Part shown: positions 40,104 through 49,316 of the stretch, one piece after another
Numbering within the stretch: the first letter of the stretch is position 1
Layout of the letters: each line of letters starts with the position of its first letter
Source of the DNA: Hymenobacter lapidarius
Lineage (GTDB): Bacteria; Bacteroidota; Bacteroidia; Cytophagales; Hymenobacteraceae
DNA: 64,000 bases
Assembly: GCF_001816145.1 (NCBI RefSeq)
Contig: NZ_MDZB01000066.1
Coordinates: forward strand, 21,716 to 85,715
Reading direction: 5' to 3'
Notes under the pieces: model-generated
The model's input: the letters and a program-made list of their open reading frames with translations, nothing else
The model's database searches: none
Told to the model about the DNA's origin: nothing
Position numbers and translations under genes: made by a program

Positions 40104-40200
40104 CGTGTTTTGGGCGGTTTTAATCCCGGCAACATCCTCTTTCGCACCGTGCTGGTTTCGTGCCGTACTTGTGCAAAATTTCAACAACCAAGCACAACGC

Positions 40201-41868
40201 ATGATGAATTTTACCAAGCCTGTGGGGCAGAAGCTGGGAGTAGCCTTACTGGCACTGAGCGCGCTGGCTAGCTGCCAGGGACAGCGCGAATCCGTGGATT
40301 TGCTGGTGACCAACGCCACGGTGTACACCGTCGATTCTACCTTCGCCAAAGCCGAAGCGTTTGCGGTGAAAGACGGCAAGTTCGTGGCCGTGGGCTCGTC
40401 GGCGGACCTCAAATCCCGCTATAGCGCCACCAAGGAAGTAGATGCCAAAGGCCAGTTCGTGTACCCTGGTTTTTATGATGCGCACTGCCACTTCTACCGC
40501 TACGCCCTGGCCCTGCCCAGCGCCGATTTGGTAGGCACCTCGTCCTGGAAAGAAGTCATTCAGAAGCTGCAGGAAAACCGCCGGAAATACCCGCAGGCCG
40601 CCTGGCTCACCGGCCGGGGCTGGGACCAGAACGACTGGCCCACCAAGCAATTCCCCACCAAAGACACGTTGGACCTGCTGTTTCCGGACGTGCCCGTGCT
40701 CATCACCCGCGTGGATGGACACGCCGCCGTGGTCAACCAGAAAGCGCTGGACCTGGCCGGTGTCACGGCCAGCACGCCCATTAGCGGCGGCACCATCACG
40801 CGCAATGCCCAGGGCCGCCTCACGGGCCTGCTCGTGGACAACGCCACGCGGCTGGTGAGCAGCAAAATCCCGGACCCCACGCCGGCCGAAAGCAACCGCC
40901 TGCTGCTGCAAGCCCAGCAGCTGTGCCTGGCCGTGGGCCTCACCAGCCTCGCCGACGCCGGCCTCGACCGCGCCGACATTGAGCAGATGGCCGCTTTGCA
41001 GCAGCAGGGCCAGCTCAAGCTGCGCCTCCACGCCATGCTGAACCCCACGGCCCCAAACCGCACGCACTACCTGAAAAACGGCCCCATCCTCACCGACCAG
41101 CTCACGGTAAGCTCCTTCAAGGTGTACGCCGACGGCGCCCTGGGCTCACGTGGGGCCTGCCTGGTGGAGCCGTATGCGGACCGGCCCAAGGAAACCGGCT
41201 TTCTGCTTGCCACCGAAAAGGAATACCGGGCACTGGCCAAAGAGCTGGCCGCCTCAAAGTTCCAGATGAACACCCACGCCATCGGGGACTCGGCCAACCG
41301 CATTATCCTCAACATCTACGGCGAGGCCCTGAAGGGCCAGAAAGACCGCCGCTGGCGCATTGAGCACGCCCAGGTGGTGACGCCCGCCGACATGCCCAAG
41401 TTTGGGCAGTACGGCATTGTGCCTTCGGTGCAGCCCACCCACGCCACGTCGGACATGTACTGGGCCGGCGAGCGCCTCGGCGCGGCCCGCCTCAAAACTG
41501 CCTACGCCTACGCCGAGCTGCTGAAGCAATACGGCCAGCTGGCCCTGGGCTCCGACTTCCCCGTGGAAGACATCAACCCGCTCTACGGCTTCCACTCTGC
41601 TGTGGCCCGGCAAGATGCCAAGAACTACCCTACGGGCGGTTTTCAGATGGAAAATGCCCTCTCCCGCCCCGACGCCCTGCGCGGCATGACCACCTGGGCC
41701 GCTCACGCTGCCTTCGAGGAAAAGCGCAAAGGTCAAATCAAGCCCGGCATGCTAGCCGACTTCGTGGTGATGGGCACCGACCTCATAACGGCGCCAAATG
41801 AGCAGCTGCGCAACGCCAGCGTCCTCCAAACCTGGATTGGTGGCCAGCAGGTGTTTGAGAAGAAGTAA
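40201..41868 (+). CDS. Amidohydrolase (YtcJ-like), predicted lipoprotein
   Basis: 555 residues from ATG 40201. The signal ends in SALASC, a lipobox. Then a composite beta domain (DLLVTNATVYTVD) and the TIM barrel with GFYDAHCHFYRYAL (metal His-x-His), VDGHAAVVNQKALDLAG, VYADGALGSRGACLVEPY, MNTHAIGDSANR and LGSDFPVEDINPLYGFHSAV. This branch of amidohydrolases (often labelled YtcJ, with N-substituted formamide deformylase relatives) has mostly unknown substrates. It should act in the periplasm. The longer in-frame start at 40096 lies in repeat copy G and is rejected. Confidence 0.9.
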   Translation: MMNFTKPVGQKLGVALLALSALASCQGQRESVDLLVTNATVYTVDSTFAKAEAFAVKDGKFVAVGSSADLKSRYSATKEVDAKGQFVYPGFYDAHCHFYRYALALPSADLVGTSSWKEVIQKLQENRRKYPQAAWLTGRGWDQNDWPTKQFPTKDTLDLLFPDVPVLITRVDGHAAVVNQKALDLAGVTASTPISGGTITRNAQGRLTGLLVDNATRLVSSKIPDPTPAESNRLLLQAQQLCLAVGLTSLADAGLDRADIEQMAALQQQGQLKLRLHAMLNPTAPNRTHYLKNGPILTDQLTVSSFKVYADGALGSRGACLVEPYADRPKETGFLLATEKEYRALAKELAASKFQMNTHAIGDSANRIILNIYGEALKGQKDRRWRIEHAQVVTPADMPKFGQYGIVPSVQPTHATSDMYWAGERLGAARLKTAYAYAELLKQYGQLALGSDFPVEDINPLYGFHSAVARQDAKNYPTGGFQMENALSRPDALRGMTTWAAHAAFEEKRKGQIKPGMLADFVVMGTDLITAPNEQLRNASVLQTWIGGQQVFEKK

Positions 41869-41899
41869 GAAATTTGTGGAATGGGCGAAAGCCAGCCAC

Positions 41900-41939
41900 A
41901 AAAAGGCCGTCCTGCTGAGCTTAGCAGGAGGCCTTTTTG
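41900..41939. terminator. Bidirectional terminator
   Basis: AAAAAGGCCGTCCTGCT and its near-perfect complement, with A- and T-tracts at the two ends, between convergent genes ending at 41868 and 42028. Confidence 0.82.
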
Positions 41940-42027
41940 CTACTATTTCCTTTGCACGACTACATACCGGGGTAGAACCTGTCGTTCAGCGGCGAGAGGA
42001 TGCTTCCGCTGGTTGCATGACCGGGCT

Positions 42028-43470
42028 TTATTGAATGGTGGCCGGCCGGCCGCCAACTGGCGCAGCCGGGGTTGGCCCAGGCAAAGCACCGTCGGCGCCG
42101 GGCGCGTCTTCGCGCAGCTTGCGGCCCCGCAGCTTGAGCAGAAAATACAGACCCAAGATGAAGAAGACAATCAGGGCTAGGATGCTGTAGCGCATGTTGC
42201 CGCCCGTGAGCTGCGAAATACCCCCAAACACCACCAGGCCAATGACGATGCCGACCTTTTCCGTCACATCAAAAAAACTGAAATAGGCCGCCGAATTGGG
42301 CGTATTCTCAGGGATAATCTTCGAATACGTGGAGCGCGACAGGCTTTGCACCGCGCCCATGGTGAGGCCGATAACGGAGGCCAGCGCGTAAAAAGACCAA
42401 CCAGCCTGCACGAAGTAGCCCGCCACGCAAATCAGCATCCAGATGAACACGGCCCAGCTCAGGGCGCGGGTGTTGCCGATGCGCTCGGAGAGCTTGGCGA
42501 ATAAATACGCCCCCAGAATGCCCACAATTTGCAGCAGCAAAATGGTGATGATGAGTGCGGTGGTGTCCAGCCCCAGCTCTTCCGAGCCGAAAAGGGTGGC
42601 CACGTACATCACCGTCTGCACGCCCATGTTGTAGGTGAAGTAGGCCAGCAGAAAGCGCTTCAGGTTGGGCTGTTTTTTGGTTTCTTCCCACACCTTGCCC
42701 AGCTCGCGGAAGCCGTTGAGCACCCAGCCCGAATCGGAAGCCGCGCCAGCGGGGCGCCCCGGGTCTGTGGGCAGCGTGGCGAAGGGAATTTGGGCAAAGC
42801 CCGCCCACCAGAGGCCGGTAAGCAGGAAGCTGTACTGCGTGGCCTTGGCAGTGGTCAGGCCAAAGAGCGGGGTGCCGCTCAATGTAGGTCCCTGAATGAG
42901 AATTAGACACAGCACCAATAGCACCACCGACCCGATGTAGCCCATGGAAAAGCCCCGCGCTGAGAGAGAATCAAATTTCTCTTCTGAGGAAATATCGGGC
43001 AAGTAGGAATTGTAGAAAACAATGGAGCCCGAGAAGCCGATGGTGGCCATGATGAACACAAACACGCCGAGGGTGAACGTACTGGGCTCGAAGAAAAACA
43101 GCCCCGCGCAGGACGCTGCGCCGATGTAGCAGAACACTTGCAAAAAGAGCTTCTTCCGACCCGAAAAATCGGCCAGTGCCGTGAGCAGCGGGCTAATCAG
43201 GGCAATGATGAGGAAGGCGGCCGAGACCGAATAGTTCTGCAGCGACGTGCCCGGGATGCTCATCCCCAGGAAGTCGACCGGGGTTTTACCGCTGTCGGTG
43301 CCCGTCACTTCCTTCACCACGGAGCTCCAATAGATGGGGAAAATACTGGAGGTAATCACCAGCGGGTACACGGAGTTGGCCCAGTCGTAGAAGGTCCAGC
43401 CGGTGGTGATGCGCTTGTTGTCTTTTTCAACGGCTACAGGAACTGCCGTCGGAATTGTGTTGGGGGCCAT
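42028..43470 (-). CDS. MFS transporter, UMF1/Atg22-like family
   Basis: 480 residues with about 12 predicted membrane segments. The UMF1 signature opens the protein: TGWTFYDWANSVYPLVITS, followed by GFSGSIVFYNSYLPDIS and SARGFSMGYIGSVVLL, and later LSRSTYSKIIPENTPNSAAYFSFFD, which is conserved in this family. The substrate is unknown; in yeast Atg22 exports amino acids from the vacuole. The C-terminus is a Pro/Gly-rich tail. It is transcribed alone. Confidence 0.9.
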   Translation of the reverse strand: MAPNTIPTAVPVAVEKDNKRITTGWTFYDWANSVYPLVITSSIFPIYWSSVVKEVTGTDSGKTPVDFLGMSIPGTSLQNYSVSAAFLIIALISPLLTALADFSGRKKLFLQVFCYIGAASCAGLFFFEPSTFTLGVFVFIMATIGFSGSIVFYNSYLPDISSEEKFDSLSARGFSMGYIGSVVLLVLCLILIQGPTLSGTPLFGLTTAKATQYSFLLTGLWWAGFAQIPFATLPTDPGRPAGAASDSGWVLNGFRELGKVWEETKKQPNLKRFLLAYFTYNMGVQTVMYVATLFGSEELGLDTTALIITILLLQIVGILGAYLFAKLSERIGNTRALSWAVFIWMLICVAGYFVQAGWSFYALASVIGLTMGAVQSLSRSTYSKIIPENTPNSAAYFSFFDVTEKVGIVIGLVVFGGISQLTGGNMRYSILALIVFFILGLYFLLKLRGRKLREDAPGADGALPGPTPAAPVGGRPATIQ

Positions 43471-43960
43471 AAGGGAAGGCGCGGGTTGGTGCGGTATCGC
43501 CGGGCAAGGTAACGGGTTTTAAGCGCTTCTGTTGCCGGATAACTCGGCGGATAGGGCTTCCGCACCAAATTTCACACAGGTGCCATCTGAGCTTGGAAAT
43601 AAAGATAAAGCATCTGCAGCTTCGAGAATCTGCAGATACTAAAGTGCCTTAATAGGCAAAAAACGCAGGTGTTGGTTTTGGAGCGGAAGCCCTACTCGAC
43701 GGTAGCATAGTCATTCGGGCCCGCTCCTAACAACCAGAAGCTGTACTGAATCAGCTAATGCCGCCACGCTGTGAAGTGTTACAACGCCCTGAGCAAGTAA
43801 TCGACGCGGCTCCAAGTCACGTCAGCGGCTTGGCATCGGGAACCAGCCGCAACTAGTCAATCACCTTTCCGCGCCCGACTGACATGGCCCGCACCGAAAT
43901 TGCAGTAACACAGGTTATAGACGAGCAAACGACATCAACCGGACCCAACAATTTAAATAA
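43471..43960. other. Non-coding stretch between MFS gene and tRNA-Ser
   Basis: About 490 bp with no credible gene on either strand. One small inverted repeat, ATCTGCAG/CTGCAGAT, lies at 43614-43637. I see nothing else. Confidence 0.5.
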
Positions 43961-43993
43961 AAAAGCCCGTTTCCTATCAGGAAACGGGCTTTT
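43961..43993 (-). terminator. tRNA-Ser terminator
   Basis: AAAAGCCCGTTTCC arms with a 5-nt loop; on the minus strand the hairpin ends in TTTTTTATT, just after the tRNA. Confidence 0.85.
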
Positions 43994-43995
43994 AG

Positions 43996-44083
43996 TTGAG
44001 GGGATGGGATTCGAACCCACGATGACCTTTTGAGCCATACACACTTTCCAGGCGTGCTCCTTCGACCACTCGGACACCCCTCA
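43996..44083 (-). tRNA. tRNA-Ser (anticodon GGA)
   Basis: On the minus strand the acceptor stem is TGAGGGG/CCCCTCA, the D arm TCCGAGTGGTCGAAGGA, the anticodon loop CTGGAAA (anticodon GGA, Ser), a long variable arm (typical of serine tRNAs) and the T arm GTGGGTTCGAATCCCAT. The 3' CCA is not encoded. The first pair is U-A rather than the usual G-C. It has its own -7 box (CAAAGATA on the plus strand, 44102-44109) and a terminator directly downstream. Confidence 0.95.
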
Positions 44084-44101
44084 AGGTGGTGGTTGGTGGG
44101 G

Positions 44102-44109
44102 CAAAGATA
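44102..44109 (-). promoter_or_regulatory. Candidate -7 element of tRNA-Ser
   Basis: Minus strand TATCTTTG, a perfect TAnnTTTG match, 19 bp before the tRNA 5' end. Confidence 0.55.
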
Positions 44110-44115
44110 GAGCGG

Positions 44116-44200
44116 AAATCAATTATGAGTTATGAATTATGAATTATGAGTGGACCCTGCGACCACTCATAATTCATAATTCATAACTCATAATTGATTT
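44116..44200. repeat. Perfect 38-bp inverted repeat, AT-rich
   Basis: Both arms (44116-44153 and 44163-44200) are exact complements made of ATTATGAATTATGA units, with a 9-nt centre. Such a long perfect AT palindrome is expected to extrude a cruciform or fold strongly in RNA. It sits between the tRNA-Ser promoter and the asparaginase stop codon. Confidence 0.92.
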
Positions 44201-45286
44201 TCAATGCGTTATCTCGCCGCGCAGGTCCTGCATGAGCAGCTGGCGAGTACGCTCCTCCCCCAGCCCGAGGCCGAGCACGAACATGAGCTTGGTCACGGCC
44301 GCTTCGGTGGTGATGTCGTCGCCGCCCACAATGCCCAGCTCCGCGAAACGGGCGCTGGTTTCGTACTTGCCCTGCACCACGCGGCCCTCCTCGCACTGGC
44401 TCACGTTGAGCAGCCACACGCCGCGGGCGCGGGCATTGGCCAGGCACTGCAGGAACCACGGCGCCGTGGGCGCATTGCCCGAGCCGTAGGTTTCGAGCAC
44501 GCAGCCGCGCAGGCCGGCAATGCCCAATATGGCGCTCACCACGGCTTCGGTGATGCCTGGAAACAGGCGCAAGACCGCCACGCCAGTTTCCAGGTTGGAG
44601 TGCACTTTGAGCTTGGCGCCGGGCAGCAGCCGGATGCTTTTGTCGTCAAACTCCAGGCTGATGCCGGCACGGGCCAGCGGCGGGTAGTTTTCGCTTTTAA
44701 AGGCGGCAAACTGCTGGCTTTCAACCTTTTTAGCCCGCGTACCGCGAATCAATACATCATTAAAAAACACGCACACTTCCGGCACGCGCACGGTGTGGGC
44801 GCGGGGGTGGCGTGCCGCCGCAATTTCCAGCGCCGTCACGAGGTTGCGCTGGGCATCGGAGCGGCTGACGCCCACCGGCACCTGCGCGCCCGTAAACACC
44901 ACCGGCTTGCCCAAATGCTCGAGCACGTAGCTTAGGGCCGCCGCCGAGTACGCCATGGTATCGGTGCCGTGCAGCACCACGAAGCCGTCGAAATCGGCAT
45001 AATGCCGGCCGATGAGCTGGGCCAGAAACAGCCAGTCGGCGGGCGTCACGTTGCTGCTGTCGATGGGCGCGGGCAGGCTGAGCAGGGCGAGCTGAAACGG
45101 CAGGCGCGCCAGCTCGGGCATCTTGCGGTCGAGGCGACCGAACTGCATGGGCACCAGCTCGCCGCTGCGGTTGACAGCCATGCCCACCGTGCCCCCGGTG
45201 TAGATGATGAGCAGCCGCGGGGCCGCGGTATTGGCGGCATCGGCGAGGGTAGCCAGGGGCAGAAGCGGTAAATCGAGGTCGGGCAT
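44201..45286 (-). CDS. ansA: Type I (cytoplasmic) L-asparaginase
   Basis: 361 residues from ATG 45286. Hydrolyses asparagine to aspartate and ammonia. The two catalytic regions are IIYTGGTVGM (nucleophile Thr) and VLHGTDTMAYSA (second Thr-Asp). There is no signal peptide, which supports the cytoplasmic type I form. PVVFTGAQVPVG and VLETYGSGNAP complete the family pattern. The earlier in-frame start at 45340 adds residues without homology character. Its stop lies at the very edge of the palindrome at 44116-44200. Confidence 0.92.
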   Translation of the reverse strand: MPDLDLPLLPLATLADAANTAAPRLLIIYTGGTVGMAVNRSGELVPMQFGRLDRKMPELARLPFQLALLSLPAPIDSSNVTPADWLFLAQLIGRHYADFDGFVVLHGTDTMAYSAAALSYVLEHLGKPVVFTGAQVPVGVSRSDAQRNLVTALEIAAARHPRAHTVRVPEVCVFFNDVLIRGTRAKKVESQQFAAFKSENYPPLARAGISLEFDDKSIRLLPGAKLKVHSNLETGVAVLRLFPGITEAVVSAILGIAGLRGCVLETYGSGNAPTAPWFLQCLANARARGVWLLNVSQCEEGRVVQGKYETSARFAELGIVGGDDITTEAAVTKLMFVLGLGLGEERTRQLLMQDLRGEITH

Positions 45287-45448
45287 GGGCGAAGTAACAC
45301 GGAAAATGGGCAGCGGTGCGCTGCCCGGCGCGCCGGGCAAGGCGGCGGCGGTTCACCGGCGCAAGGTAGCCCGCGGGTTTTTTTCGCCCGCCGCTCCAGC
45401 CCCACGCCGCCGGGCTTCGTATTGACTGCGGCCCCTCCATTCTTTTTT

Positions 45449-46954
45449 ATGACCCTAACGGACCCCACCCCCGACAAACCCGTCTCCGACGTCATCGTTA
45501 TCGGCGCCGGCATCATGAGCGCCACGCTGGCCGTGCTGCTCAAATCCCTCGACCCCGCCCTCACCATTGCCGGCTACGAGCGCCTCGACGCCGTGGCCGC
45601 CGAAAGCTCCGATGCCTGGAACAACGCCGGCACCGGCCACTCCGCCTTCTGCGAGCTCAACTACACCCCCGAGCGCCCCGACGGCTCCATCGACATCAGC
45701 AAGGCTGACAAGATTGCCGAGCAGTTTGAGCTCAGCAAGCAGTTCTGGGCTTCGCTGGTGCAGGAAGGCGTGCTTCCCGACCCGGCCTCGTTCATCCAAA
45801 GCATTCCGCACATGAGCTTTGTGTGGGGCGCGGCCAACGTGGAATACCTGCGCAAGCGGCACGCCGCCCTGCTGCACTCGCCCCTGTTTCAGGGCATGGA
45901 ATTCAGCGAAGACCCCGCCCAGATTGCGGCCTGGATTCCGCTGGTGATGGACGGCCGCGACCCGGCCACGCCCGTGGCCGCCACCCGCATGGCAATGGGC
46001 ACCGACGTGAACTTTGGCACCCTTACCAGCACCATGTACAACTGCGTGAAGAAGTTGCCCGGAGTCGATTTCAATCTGGGGCACGAGGTGGAAGACTTCC
46101 GGCGCAAGGACGACGGCATCTGGCGCCTCAAAGTCCGTAACGTGGCTACCGGCGAGAGCCGCATCGTGCGCGGGCGCTTCGTATTTATTGGGGCCGGCGG
46201 CGGCACACTCACGCTGCTCGAAAAAACCGAAATCCCGGAGGCCAACGGCTTCGGTGGCTTTCCCGTGAGTGGGCAGTGGCTGAAGTGCCAGAACCCCGAG
46301 GTGATTGCCCGCCACGAGGCCAAAGTGTATGGCAAGCCGGCCGTGGGCTCGCCGCCCATGTCCATGCCGCACCTCGACACCCGCCAGATTAACGGGCAAA
46401 AGGAGCTGCTTTTTGGCCCGTATGCGGGATTCAGCACCAAGTTTTTGAAGCAGGGCTCGTACACCGATTTGTTTAAGTCCATTGAACTGGGCAACATCCG
46501 GCCGCTGATTTTTGCCGGGGCGCGCAACCTGGGCCTGACACGCTACCTCATCGGGCAGGTGCTGCAGTCGCCGGAAGACCGCACTGCCGCCCTGCGCGAG
46601 TACTACCCCACCGCCAACCCCGCCGACTGGCAGCTGGCAGTGGCCGGCCAGCGCGTACAGGTCATCAAGAAAGACAAAAAAGCGGGCGGCGTGCTGGAAT
46701 TTGGCACCGAAATGGTGACGTCGGCCGACGGCTCCATGGCGGCCCTGCTGGGCGCCTCGCCGGGCGCCAGCACGGCCGTGGCCATCATGCTCGATTTGGT
46801 ACAAAAGTGCTTTCCCGAGCGGGCGGCCTCGCCCGAGTGGCAGGCCCGGTTCCGCACATTAGTGCCCTCCTTTGGTCAGAAGCTGGCCCCCGACCCGGCG
46901 CTGACGGCGGCAGTGCGCGAGCGCAGCCGCCAGGCGCTGCAATTGGAGCATTAA
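45449..46954 (+). CDS. mqo: Malate:quinone oxidoreductase
   Basis: 501 residues from ATG 45449. FAD-dependent, membrane-associated oxidation of malate to oxaloacetate with quinone as acceptor. The N-terminal dinucleotide fold is DVIVIGAGIMSATLAVLL. Further Mqo signatures are SSDAWNNAGTGHSAFCELNYTP, ALTSTMYN-like TLTSTMYNCVKKLPG, FIGAGGGTLTLLEK and GFPVSGQWL. Length is standard. The divergent asparaginase gene starts 163 bp away. Confidence 0.96.
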   Translation: MTLTDPTPDKPVSDVIVIGAGIMSATLAVLLKSLDPALTIAGYERLDAVAAESSDAWNNAGTGHSAFCELNYTPERPDGSIDISKADKIAEQFELSKQFWASLVQEGVLPDPASFIQSIPHMSFVWGAANVEYLRKRHAALLHSPLFQGMEFSEDPAQIAAWIPLVMDGRDPATPVAATRMAMGTDVNFGTLTSTMYNCVKKLPGVDFNLGHEVEDFRRKDDGIWRLKVRNVATGESRIVRGRFVFIGAGGGTLTLLEKTEIPEANGFGGFPVSGQWLKCQNPEVIARHEAKVYGKPAVGSPPMSMPHLDTRQINGQKELLFGPYAGFSTKFLKQGSYTDLFKSIELGNIRPLIFAGARNLGLTRYLIGQVLQSPEDRTAALREYYPTANPADWQLAVAGQRVQVIKKDKKAGGVLEFGTEMVTSADGSMAALLGASPGASTAVAIMLDLVQKCFPERAASPEWQARFRTLVPSFGQKLAPDPALTAAVRERSRQALQLEH

Positions 46955-46963
46955 AAAATCACT

Positions 46964-46992
46964 CTGTCATCTTGAGCTTGCAGAGGATGACA
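46964..46992. repeat. Small inverted remnant of the GTCATC..GATGAC type
   Basis: TGTCATCTTGAGCTTGCAGAGGATGACA, a short hairpin-like relic of the TGAGC repeat family after mqo. Confidence 0.5.
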
Positions 46993-47047
46993 ATCAACCA
47001 AAAAACGAATTGCTGAACAACTGCATTTTTCACTCCAGCGGCTCCGG

Positions 47048-47785
47048 CTAGCGATTATTCATCTGCTTGAACCGTTCGTCAAGTTCGGCGCGGGAGGCCA
47101 GGCGGGCCTGCTCCGAGGTGCCGTACCCTACTTCCTGCTCGCCGGCGGCCAAGCGGGCCATCACTGAATCGGCAAAATCATCGACGGGCACGCCGAAGGT
47201 GTGCAGGCCGGGCCCGCCGAGGTCGGTATCCACGGCGGGCGGCACTATTTCGAGTACTGCTATGCCAATGAGTGCCAGCTGGTGGCGCAGCGAGAGCGTG
47301 AAGGAGTGCAGCGCGGCCTTGGTGGCCGAGTAGATGGGCGCAAAAGCGGCCGGCGCAAACGATAGTCCCGACGTGACGTTGATGATGGCGGGGCGGGCCT
47401 GCTGCCGCAGGTGCGGCGTGAGCAACATAGCCAGATGAATGGGCGCCTCCACGTTGATGACCAGCTCCTGGCGTCGAGTGTTCCAGTCGGCGGTGTCCTC
47501 CGCCAGCTCGATGCGGTTTTGGATGCCGGCGTTATTTACCAACACGTTGAGGCCCGGAAATTCGGTGGTAGCTCAGCGCACCGGCTCCACTCGCTCGGCG
47601 GCATCGGCCACGTCGCACACGCGGGTATGCAGGCCGGGGTACCGCTGCCGGGCTTCGGCCAGTTTTTCGGCGCGCCGACCACAGATAATGACTTCGCTGC
47701 CGGCTTGCAGGAACCGGACGGCCAGGGCCAGCCCAATGCCCGAAGCGCCGCCAGTAAGCAGCACGGTGTTGTTGGAGAGGTTCAT
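47048..47785 (-). pseudogene. Short-chain dehydrogenase with an in-frame TGA
   Basis: A single reading frame of 246 codons with one stop (TGA at 47573-47575). Before the stop: MNLSNNTVLLTGGASGIGLA, the TGxxxGxG cofactor motif, and VCDVADA. After the stop, same frame: ATTEFPGLNVLVNNAGIQN, the NNAG motif, NVTSGLSF, and the YSATK catalytic Tyr-Lys. The protein resembles DltE-type SDRs. Relatives usually have a Trp at or near the stop (WxTTxFP), so TGG to TGA is the simplest event. It is either a recent nonsense mutation, a sequencing error or a split gene; nothing suggests programmed recoding. Confidence 0.82.
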
Positions 47786-47915
47786 ACGCGGAAGGGTCTT
47801 TTTAGGAAACGAACCGCTCTAACAAGTGGCCCGGCCCGATGGTTGACAACCGGCCGCTGTGCAGCTTATCTTGCGGGCTTATTGCTGGCCTTACTCCCCG
47901 CGCTGCGCGCTTTAT

Positions 47916-48470
47916 ATGATTGTACTGGAACCCTTCACACCCACCGATTTCCCCCAACTTATTGACTGGGTAAGCGACGAGCGGCTGATGAAAGAATGGA
48001 GCGGCTCGATGTTTTCATTTCCCCTCACCGAGGTCGGCCTTACGTGGTACATTGAGGACTCCAACAACGTGGAAGACCCCAGCGTGTTTATCTACAAAGC
48101 CGTAGAGACCGCCACGGGCACTACGGTGGGCCATATTTCGCTGGGCGGCATCAGCCAGCGCGACCGGGCCGGGCGCATCACGCGCGTGCTGGTGGGCCAC
48201 AGCACCGCCCGCCGCCGCGGCATCTGCCAGGGCATGGTGAAGGCTCTGCTGCGCATCGGTTTCGAGGACCTGAACCTGCACCGCATCAGCCTGGGCGTGT
48301 ACGACTTCAACCACGCAGCCATCAACTGCTACCTCAAGGCCGGCTTCCAGCAGGAAGGCGTGATGCGCGACGTGGTGCGCCACGACGACGAGTACTGGAG
48401 TCTTATCGAAATGGGTATTTTGGAAGATGAGTGGCGCGCCCAGCAGCCGGCGGCCAGCGCCCACGCGTAA
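47916..48470 (+). CDS. GNAT family N-acetyltransferase (RimJ/RimL type)
   Basis: 184 residues from ATG 47916. Acetyl-CoA-dependent acetyltransferase of the Acetyltransf_3 group: an N-terminal EPFTPTDFPQLIDWVSDE, the acetyl-CoA loop ITRVLVGHSTARRRGICQGM (Q/RxxGxG/A variant RRRGICQG), and LNLHRISLGVYDFNHAAINC with the CoA-stacking segment YLKAGFQQEGVMRD. Such enzymes modify ribosomal proteins, antibiotics or small amines; the substrate cannot be told. The earlier in-frame start (47859) overlaps untypical sequence. Confidence 0.87.
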   Translation: MIVLEPFTPTDFPQLIDWVSDERLMKEWSGSMFSFPLTEVGLTWYIEDSNNVEDPSVFIYKAVETATGTTVGHISLGGISQRDRAGRITRVLVGHSTARRRGICQGMVKALLRIGFEDLNLHRISLGVYDFNHAAINCYLKAGFQQEGVMRDVVRHDDEYWSLIEMGILEDEWRAQQPAASAHA

Positions 48471-48587
48471 CGTGGCCTCGTTATTGTTGAGCCGGGCTTA
48501 GCTCAACTAAAATCTGACGCCGACGTGGTGTGAAATCAATCGGTGTTAAATTGAGCCAAGTTATCCCCTTTCTCAGCTATTCTTCCC

Positions 48588-49316
48588 ATGAACTTTCGAT
48601 TTTCTCTCCTGCTTGGATTGCTGGTTACGGCAGTATCGGCCCAAGCTCAGACCGACGGCGTGGCCGCCCAGGCCAACCTCAGTGCTCTGGCCGCCGGGTC
48701 TCCCGCCTTAATTCCCAAGGGCGAAACCTACGGCGTGAAAGGCTCGCCCTACGCCGACAACCGCTGGCTGCCCGCCCAAATCAAACTGGCCAACTCCTTG
48801 CCGCTGGCCCCCGTGCCCCTGAAGTACGACGTGTTGGAACACAGGCTGCTGATGCGCCCCCTCAGCCGGGGCAACGACTCGCTGCTGCTCGACGACCGGC
48901 AAGTGGTGAGCTTTGTGCTGCTGGAGCCGCTTTCGGCCCTGGGTCCGGCGCGTCCGCGGCTGTTCCGCCGCTTTCTGGAGGCCCCCAACGAGCGGCAGCG
49001 CCAGGACTACGTGGAGGTGTTGCACCAAGGCCAGCACACCCTGCTGAAATACTATGTCAAATCGATGAAGAAGGCCGATTACCAGGGCGCGTACAGCAAC
49101 GACCAGCGCTACGACGTAATCGACGACAAATCGGTGTACTACCTGCGCAGCCCCTTGGGCAGCCTGCAGTTGGTGAAACTTGGTCTCAAGCCCTTGCAGG
49201 CCGCCGCGCCGGCCCTGGCCGATGCCCTGAAAACCGCCGTGGCCACGCAACGCCCCAAAACCGATGCCGACTGGGCCGCGGTGCTGCGCGCCGTAGACCC
49301 CGCCCCTGCTAAATAG
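48588..49316 (+). CDS. Secreted protein of unknown function
   Basis: 242 residues. Signal peptide MNFRFSLLLGLLVTAVSAQA. The mature part begins TDGVAAQANLSALAAGSP and has segments PLKYDVLEHRLLMRPLSRG and ALKYYVKS-like LLKYYVKSMKKADYQGAYS, as in a Bacteroidota group of exported proteins with no assigned activity. It ends DPAPAK. The last 8 bp overlap the end of the convergent arylamine acetyltransferase gene. Confidence 0.72.
   Translation: MNFRFSLLLGLLVTAVSAQAQTDGVAAQANLSALAAGSPALIPKGETYGVKGSPYADNRWLPAQIKLANSLPLAPVPLKYDVLEHRLLMRPLSRGNDSLLLDDRQVVSFVLLEPLSALGPARPRLFRRFLEAPNERQRQDYVEVLHQGQHTLLKYYVKSMKKADYQGAYSNDQRYDVIDDKSVYYLRSPLGSLQLVKLGLKPLQAAAPALADALKTAVATQRPKTDADWAAVLRAVDPAPAK

Noticed and set aside
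43853..44077. Open frame across the tRNA-Ser region on the minus strand
   Set aside because: It is read through a clear tRNA gene and its terminator; the protein has no coherent composition.
47573..47575. TGA in the SDR gene as a selenocysteine or recoded codon
   Set aside because: SDR enzymes have no catalytic Cys or Sec there, no SECIS-like hairpin is evident, and a Trp-to-stop change explains it.
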